A stretch of 64,000 bases of DNA from Bostrychus sinensis (taxonomy: Eukaryota > Chordata > Actinopteri > Gobiiformes > Eleotridae), in the NCBI GenBank assembly GCA_020698575.1, contig CM036252.1, forward strand, positions 10,726,901-10,790,900. The letters run 5' to 3'. Positions within the stretch are counted from its first letter, which is position 1; each line of letters starts with the position of its first letter. Both the position numbers and the translations under genes were made by a program. Positions 47,401-56,400 of the stretch are shown here, one piece after another. The notes beneath the pieces are model-generated. The model saw only the letters and a program-made list of their open reading frames with translations. It ran no database searches and had not been told where the DNA came from.

Positions 47401-50400
47401 TCATGTCCTGAAAAACTACATCTATCATTTCTCCAGGTTACATGAAAAACTGTGATTATATCAGACTGGTGAAACTCAGATTAAGTATCCCATAATACAT
47501 CTGTACTGTCTATATTTAAAACTGATTTAAAATTGAGTGGGACTTGCGTAGTTTTCTGTAATTTGGGTCTTTTTAGAAGAAATGGCTGACTTTGGAGTAA
47601 AAAATATGGGCACAATTTGTGGTTTTACTGCAACCAAGATTCAGGACATAAACCAATGTCCTGAATAACTTAATAACTTGTTACTACATTTTTAACATGA
47701 AACAGGGACTGGTAGACTGAATTGTTGAATACAGAATTGCACTTTCTAAGAAAAAAAGAAAGAAGAAAAAAAAATAAATTTCTACAGCACAGACTAATGC
47801 CTGCACCAATGAATAAATCCTGGCTTATTTAATGGGCTATGCCTAATATAGCTTTACATTATCTAGCACAAGCTTTTCTATATGGCCAATATGATTTGCT
47901 TTTGAGTGAATGTCTGATCACATTTTTATTTGTGTTGTACATTATGTCACGAGGCCCAGGACTGCTCATGTCACAGTTTATAAGCATATCTCCACCAATA
48001 TGAGGTTGATTTTCATCAAACAAAAACTAATTTGAAGTTTGAGAAGAGAGTAGGCCATCTTTGTGGATTAAAATAGTCCCACGATTTCATGAAATTTACT
48101 GATTGACCAGGCTCATTATGCAAGCTCACCTTACTGCATGCACTCAGCATCTTCCTTTTACCTATTCCACGAGCCAACCCTGGACCATAGGGCCAAGACC
48201 GCATGACCACGGGGCTGCAGGGACCATGGACAGCCTCAGTACAGTAAGAGAAACCTGGGAGGGGGTCAGTGGGCGTTGCCATGTGACAACAGTCTCATCT
48301 GAGATAAGCTACACCTGCGCAGTTTCAAACGGTGTCGGTCTGTGCGCAGTGCTCAGTTTAGATTTGTGTCAAACTTGCTCCTGAGTTGCTCTGATGTCAT
48401 GAGTGCGACGGTAACCAAAAGCTTGCAAGATCCAAACGAGAGCAGCGTCTGAGCCGCCGCAGTTCATCAAAAGCAACTGCGAAGGCTGCTTGGCTCGGTG
48501 CATGATGGGAAAACGCACACCTGTCAGCAGTGAATGGACAGGTGATTGGATCTGAGTTTAGTGCTGATTAGAAACGTAACGCACCGACACTTCACTGACC
48601 CCCACTCCTCTTCCGCCGCCTCTAATTTTGTAAAATACAGACTAATGCTGCAGTTTTGGCATGAATAAACTTTTTGCCCCGCTGCCCAGTGTAAAGTAGA
48701 CTGTTATTAAATATATCTGCTGTTATAGGAGGGTATTTAACTTGTGTAATGTGTAAGCTTCGACATAAAAGCTAAGAACCGCTGCTGAATGTGCCTCATG
48801 TTGTGAGCTCCAAAAGAGCAGCTCATTAACGCACAGACCATGGTCAAGCACGGGACAGAAAAGTTCTTACAAATCAGTTCAATGCATTTATTTGCAAAAT
48901 CACATCCAACACATGCGAGAAGTGCATTTCGGGCATGATCTGAGCCACAAACTGTCAGACTTCAGAACAAAGGTCTTTCCCTGCCTCCCATTGTGGCTGT
49001 GCACTCTCATCCGCGATCCAGGCGAGGCGCACTTAATCTTGAAGAAGCCTATTGACTGCTCGTCTGCACGTAGTGACTGAAACAACGCACGCACATTCTC
49101 ACAGCCAACCCAAAACTCTGGCCCACCAGAAGCTCTCGGTTCTCCTGGATACCAGTCTACTGTCATCTCACTTGGTTTAGTGTAGACCAGGGGTGCCCAA
49201 TGAGTCGATTGCAAAGGCAGTGCAGATCGATCGCAGAGCCTTGCCTTTCCAAATAACTGTATCACTAGCCTATGGCATTTGATTGACACGCAGTTTGAGA
49301 TTCCTTCTAACACACGGGACACTGCGGAAGCGTGAGTAAACCACACAAGCTATGAGCTAAACAGAGTACAAGCAACTTAATAACAGAGTTTTGGATGCTT
49401 TCACTTCAGTTCTGATGTGGAGGTTGCAGGCGGCTCTCACTTTTAGTGGCCCCTCTGAACAGCACGGTTCTGATGCACACAGACAAGACAGGAAGAGAGG
49501 CAGCAGTATCAGGGAGGAGACAGGTGAGGAAGGTGTTCCACCTTTTTGCTCAGTTTTTGTCCTTCACAAAGCAGTTTGTTGTTGTGAGCAATGAGGAAAG
49601 CTTTGTCGAAGTCTCACAAGCTCCTCCCCTGAGCGTTACCATGGAGCTCCTTTCACTCAGCACTCAGCAATATTACTAAAATAATGCTGAGCTCTGGTGA
49701 TAAACTGGATTGATACTGCAATTTACTAATTAATTTTGGCATAATTATAAATATAGTAGGCCTATTATAATCCACAATAATCAGCTGAGATGATAGAATG
49801 TTGTAAATATTACTGGGAAAACATTTATCAGATTCAGTTAATGTTGATATTGAATTGTTTAATTTCAGATTAATAAGATGTGACTTTATTAAAGTGGTTA
49901 TTTACTATTTTTATTTTTATGTTTAACCACTGCAATATTAATAACCCTGATAAATGGCCACCACACTGTGCCTAATAGAAATAATAGGTAAAAAAATATT
50001 ATGTAGATATCCTGGCATCTGTGATTTTAAAAGTAGCTCACGAGCCAAACAGGTTTGGGCACCCCTGGTGTAGACCACTTGCTGAGGACCACACCAACAG
50101 ATGCAGATCTTTCTCTGGCTTCTCGTTCTGCTCTGGACAGGATGCAGTGGCAAATTCTCAACTTAAATGTCTCCAGGTGACGTCACATGATAAACTGATG
50201 GGTGGCAGGTCACCTGGGCAATTATAAATTATTTGTAAATAAATATTTGTTAGTACTACTGTATCTGTGTTTATGAAAGGCCACAGGAAGGCCAGAAAAA
50301 AGGGGCACTTAAAAGGCAATGGGCAAAAGGGGCTGGTGCTCCTACCCAACCCCTCTTGCTGTTACTGTAATGGTCATTTCTGACAGTGTACAAAATATAA

Positions 50401-53400
50401 AGAATACACCCCAGCAGGTTTTACAGCACATCACAGTGACCAAGGACTGTTGTAAAATAATGTACAGTACAACACAGAAATCAGCAAAATAGACATTTTC
50501 TCCTCCCATTAATAATTTTTTTTGTATTTTTCCAGAAAAGAACAAGGCCAGTTACATCTCCACTGTGCAGCCGGGGCCCCACCCTGGAACCAGGCCTGGG
50601 TTGGGGTTCGAAAGCGAGAGCCTGGTGGTCGGGTCTCTCCCCACAGGGCCCAGCCGGGCCAAGAAAGGATGACATGGGGCCGTCCTCTTCTGGATCCACC
50701 ACCTGCAGGAAGAACCGCAAGGGGTCGGCGCAGAGAGGATCGGGCAGTGGTCGAAGGCAGCGGGGCCTCTGTGACCTGATCTTTGGACAGTGAAACTGTC
50801 ACTGGGGACATGGAATGTCACCTCGCTGGGGGGGAAAGGAGCCCGAGCTTGTGTGGGAGGTTGAGCGTTACCGACTAGAGATAGTCGGGCTCACCTCCAC
50901 GCGCAGCGTGGGTCCTGGAACCCAACTCCTTGAGAGGGGCTGGACTCGCTTCTACTCTGGCGTTGCCCGCGGTGAGAGGCGGCGGGCTGGTGTGGGCTTG
51001 CTCATAGCTCCCCAGCTCAGCCGCCATGTGTTGGAGTTTTCCCTGGTGAATGAGAGGGTCGTGTCCCTGCGCCTCCGGGTCAGGGACAGGTCTCTCACTG
51101 TTGTCTCGGCTTATGGGCTGAACAGCAGTGTAGAGTAGAGCAGTGTAGAGGCCTTCTTGGAGTCCCCGGGAGGGGTGCTAGAAAGTGCTCCGACTGGAGA
51201 CACAATCATTTAACTGGGGGACTTCAATGCTTACGTGGGCAGCGACAGTGACACCTGGAGGGGCGTGATTGGGAGGAACGGCCTCCCTGATCTGAGCCCG
51301 AGCGGTGTTCTGTTATTGGACTTCTGTGCTAGTCACAGTTTGTCCATAGAGGTGGACTTGTTCATCACCCAAACTGAAGTCACTGAGGTTGTCAAAAAGC
51401 TCCTCAGTGCAAAGGAACCGGGGGTGGATGAGATTCACCCTGAGTACCTGTCTTGGTTGACACGTCTCTGCAAGATCGTGTGGCAATCGGGGACAGTACC
51501 ACTGGACTGGGATATTGGGGGGTTATCCCTCTTTTCAGGAGGGTGTGTTCCAACTACAGGGGGATCACACACTCCTCTGCTTCCTTGAAAAATTCTCTTC
51601 CAGGGTACTTGCTTTTCGCAAGCAGGACAGTCTGGCTCCTCTCTCAGGGCGGCGCATTTCTCTGGTTCAATTTGGAAATGGCCAATCACAGAGGTTTATC
51701 TGCAGCGCGTCTTACAAAAGCGGAAACACTAACTAAGGTAGAGCTAGCTAGTTAGCTAATTTAATAATTTCTCTGAGCTGATTAAAGGCATTTAATGCTT
51801 TTCTTCGTCATCTGTTGGTTCTGCTGAAGTCCGCAGTATTGCGCAGTCCTCGGTGGGATTTTTTTTCTTCGTCTTGTTGCCATTTTAACAACAGTTTAGT
51901 CTCGTTGACTACCAACGTAATGAACGCATTAAAAAAAAGAACGACTTTTTCCACAAATCTTTGTACAACTGGCTTCTGCTGCTGTCCCCGTTCAGAAAAA
52001 TGTACAGAGCTGCTCATAATATGTCATGTTCTGGTGTTTATGGAGGAAAAAAAAACAAAACAAAAAAACAGCAGGAATCCATGTTTGTTTGGGTCAGCAG
52101 TGCACAGCTCATGTCCCGCCCTTTGTTTACCCTTTGGTTACCCTGTCATTGTTCTGCCTCAGAAACAAAATGTTACCAAAGGGGTACCAGACTAACTTAT
52201 TTGTATAGAATAGGAAAAGACTTTGTCTGTAAGGCCAGGCTAGTCCTGTGGGGGGTGCTCTAGTACATTGGTGTCTGCGGCCCTCTGCTAAGGGCTGTCC
52301 GGTCTCTGAAAAACCGGAGCAGGAGTTTAGTTCGCATTGCCGGCAGTAAGTCAGACCTATTCCCGGTGCATGTTGGACTCCGGCAGGGCTGCCCTTTTTG
52401 TTCTGTTCATTAGTTTTATGGACAGAATTTCTAGGCACAGCCAGGGGCCGGAGAGAGCTTTGAGTCATGACCAAAAGGACAAGAGCCAGAATACAAGTAG
52501 CTGAAATGAGTGTCCTCCGCTGGGTGCCTGGGTGCTCCCTTAGTGATAGGGTGTGGAGCAGAATAGAGCCGCTGCTCCTTTATATGGCGAAAATAGAAGT
52601 CAGCTGAGGTGGCTTATGCATCTGTCCGCAGTGACATGGTTGAACTACCCACTTCACCATAACATAGGTACAATCTTAGTATTTATGATTTTGGTGAAAA
52701 TCCATATTTAATAGCCTTTAGTTTGGCATTAGGAGATGTTTTTATGAGAAGTTTTACTTCTGCGTTGAGAGCGTTGATGTCAGAAGAGGTAAACAAACTA
52801 CTACTGTACAGTTATACTGTAGGGAGCATGGACGAGATAAACTGGAAAATCTCTTTCCACAAATAAAATACGGACCACAACCAGGTCTGTCTGACCTGAG
52901 AGAGACCAAGAGCAGCCAGTAAAATAAACGATGGGCAAAGGAGAGAAATGGAGCTTTGGTTCAGAATGAATGAGGACAGCGCAGGAGGTGAGTTTTGCTA
53001 AAGCTAATGTGTTCGGTCACTAATTTATAGTAATTAATGATACTTTGTAAATCAACACAAATCAGGAAATTGCCCATTTCGATTAGTATCCTATCAGTGT
53101 GTGTGTTTTTTTGTTTTTTTTATCATTATTAGCTGAAGCTGCTTGTGGTAGCCACAAACATGCAGCTGTGGCTGTGTGCCCCGGGAATAAACTGACACAG
53201 ACTCTTCGCTCACTCCTCACTCACAGTCACATTCAGAACACTTCATACTTGCTTTTAAACAGGACACAAACTTAGCTTTGACGACAGGAGCAAGTTCGAA
53301 GCCTGTAGCTCTCATGTAGAAACTGTTCCAGAGTTTAAACCACCAGCGCCGTCACAGCGTCACAGTCCACCTCCCTCCCACACAATTTAAAAAAAAATGG

Positions 53401-56400
53401 GATATTCCAGCTCCATTGTTTTTGTGCTAATGTTAACATAAACAGAAGAAATGAATAGATAAATTAAGCTAGCAGCTGTCACAGTGGCAGCGGTGAATGT
53501 AAGAGCAGGAACAGCTGTTGACATACGCTCCGTGGACTATACCGTCTCATTTCGGCTTGGCCTTTGCTGTCCACGAAGGCCACATGAAGGCTAGGACTTT
53601 GTGAACCACGATCTTCAAAGGCTGTGGCTGATGATTTGGGACACAGCTTATGTCTCTTGACAGGCGTCAGCATCCTATGTTTTGTTGGTCAGAAAATGCA
53701 GTAAGTATTGATAAAACTCTATTTGAAGAAACTCATCGAAGAAACTAAGCTGTAATAAAGGAAAAGGACAGTCATGTAGACCCACTGAAACTCCAAATAA
53801 TGTTTCAAATGACTCCACAGAGAAGCTTCATTCATACTCTGCCACCAACGCCGAACAGACATCACTGCAGGAATCATCGTCATCCACTCCAGAGGCAAAA
53901 AAATGCAAGAGGGAACCTTTATCACTTCTAGAACTACAAGAAAACTTGTTCAGGAAAATGGCTGAATGTACTAACTCTCTCAAAGAGCTAATTACCATCA
54001 ACAAAGAACAACTCCATAGAGGATTTGAAAAAACACTCTGAATTTCTATATGAAGAAATTAAAGATGTGATAAAAACTGTTATAAAAACCATGCAACAGT
54101 CCACAGCAGCTCAGGAGGAGAGAATTCAAAAACTGGAGGAAAAACTTCACGAGCCAGAAGGATACCAGGGAAGATGGAACTTGCGGCAATACGGTCTATC
54201 TGAAGAAGGAGGAGAGGACCTGATGAAAAACACAACCAACATCTGCCAATGTGAGGCCCTAAGACCAACAATGTTCTTCACTTCACTTCACTTCACTGAC
54301 ATCTGCCACAGAATCGGCAAGAAGAAAGATGTGGGGATTCGTCCCATTCTCCAGTTTATATCAAGATCAGTAAAAGAGAGGATATGGAACAAGGTTGGAC
54401 AAGATCTGACTTCCAAGAATAAGGAGATACGTGATCTTCTCTGGCCAAGAATTGAAGCAGCAAGGAAGAAAGGAAAGAGAGCCTTCTTTGTTGGAACAAC
54501 AGCGATTGTCAACAGTAAAGTACTGAAACTTTGACATATGAAAGTGGCCCAAATAACACACCATGCATTAAATCAAAGTCACTTAACCCTGAGGGAAGGA
54601 TGGAGCGTGAGATCGACAGATGGATCGCTGCAGCGGCTGCAGTAATGCGGTCGTTGTATCGGTCTGTTGTGGTGAAGAAGAAGCTGAGCCGAAGGGGGAA
54701 GCTCTCGATTTACCGGTCGATCTACGTTCCTACTCTCACCTATGGTCATGAGCTTTGGGTCATGACCGAAAGGACAAGATCCCGGATACAAGCGGCCGAA
54801 ATGAGTTTCCTCCGCAGGGTGGCTGGGCACTCCCTTAGAGATAGGGTGAGGAGCTCGGTTACCCGGGAGGAGCTCGGAGTAGAGCCGCTGCTCCTCCACA
54901 TCGAGAGGAGTCAGCTGAGGTGGCTCGGGCATCTGTTCCGGATGCCTCCTGGTCGCCTCCCTGGGGAGGTGTTCCGGGCATGTCCCACCGGGAGGAGGCC
55001 CCGGGGAAGACCTAGGACACGCTGGAGGGACTATGTCTCTCGGCCTGGGAACGCCTTGGGGTTCCTCCAGAGGAGCTGGAGGAAGTGTCCGGGGAGAGGG
55101 ATGTCTGGGTGTCCCTGCTTAGACTGCTGCCCCGCGACCCGGCCCCAGATAAGCGGAAGAAGATGGATGGATGGATGGATGGCTCAAGAATTGACTTATG
55201 GTTAATATCTCCGGAGTGTATTCAATTTGTAAAAGGAGGTTGCTCATAGTTATGCACCATTATCTGACCATCACCTCAGAACAATACATATTGCAGGAAA
55301 AAGAAACGATAAAAATATTCAAGGATACTGGAAATTAAATGTTAGCTTATTAAATGACAACATATTTTGTTCATCTGTTAAAGAGTTGTCTCGAAATACA
55401 TTAAAAATCAAGATGAAGCTGGCCCTATTCAAATGTGGGTGTTACGTGCCAGGGATGGCTAGGGGCGCTGGCACAGTAACTGAAAATAGATTTACTGGTG
55501 GTAGAAAAAAACAGGAGAATGGAGATGTTGTACGGATTAACAAAAACACTAAAGTTTATTTACAGAAAGAAAAGAATACCAAAAAAGTATACAAAGAACT
55601 AATGAAATTAAGGCGATGGTTGCGGCTGCAGCACCAAGGACCCACTGGCCACAGAATGAAGGCAGCTCCGGCCTTTTATACCCAGCTCTCACTCAGGTGT
55701 GGCTGATGAGCTGGCAGGACTGGTGGGTGGAGACAAGGAAAGACAAAAAAAACACACTACAGCACAAAGGCTGTAACAGTGGGAATACTTTAAATTTAAG
55801 GTCAGGGAAGAAGCAATCAAGCGATGCAAAGGTATGAAAAAGAACAACATGGCCAAAGAAAACGATTAAAAGATTATGGAGGATATTTTTTTAAAATTGC
55901 AAAAAACTTTCGTCCTCCTCATTGAGATTAAACGCTTAAAAGAAGAGATAAACAGTATATACTAACGCATATATTGAAAAAAAAAAACAATAACATTACA
56001 GTACTAAAAAAGAATGATAAAATGCCAAACCGGAAGATATATCTAAGCATGTTGAATCTTTTTACAGAAACATTTACAGGTCTACTTCTCAGCCTGATGT
56101 ATGTGATATATTCCTTGAAGAAGTGAAGCAAAATATTCCAATCATAACAAAGCAATATAAGTCATATTGTGACCAGAAAATAACAAAAATAGAATTACAG
56201 GAAGCAGCTACATCTTTAAAGAAAGTGAAATCTCCAGGTTGTGACGGGCTACCAGCAGATTTTTACATTAAGTTCTGGGACATTATTGAAAACCCACTAT
56301 ATGATGCCCTTAATAAATGCATTTTAATGGATGAAATGTCATTAACAATGAAACAAGGTTTGATATGTTTAATTCCCAAACCCGACAAGGATTCTTTGGT

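Noticed and set aside
47044..47428. N-terminal extension of the first AIG1 module
   Set aside because: No family similarity, and a good acceptor at 47044 separates it from the module; it is intron 2.
48103..48384. 93-codon open frame
   Set aside because: No domain, no splice-consistent neighbours; intronic sequence of the GIMAP8-like gene.
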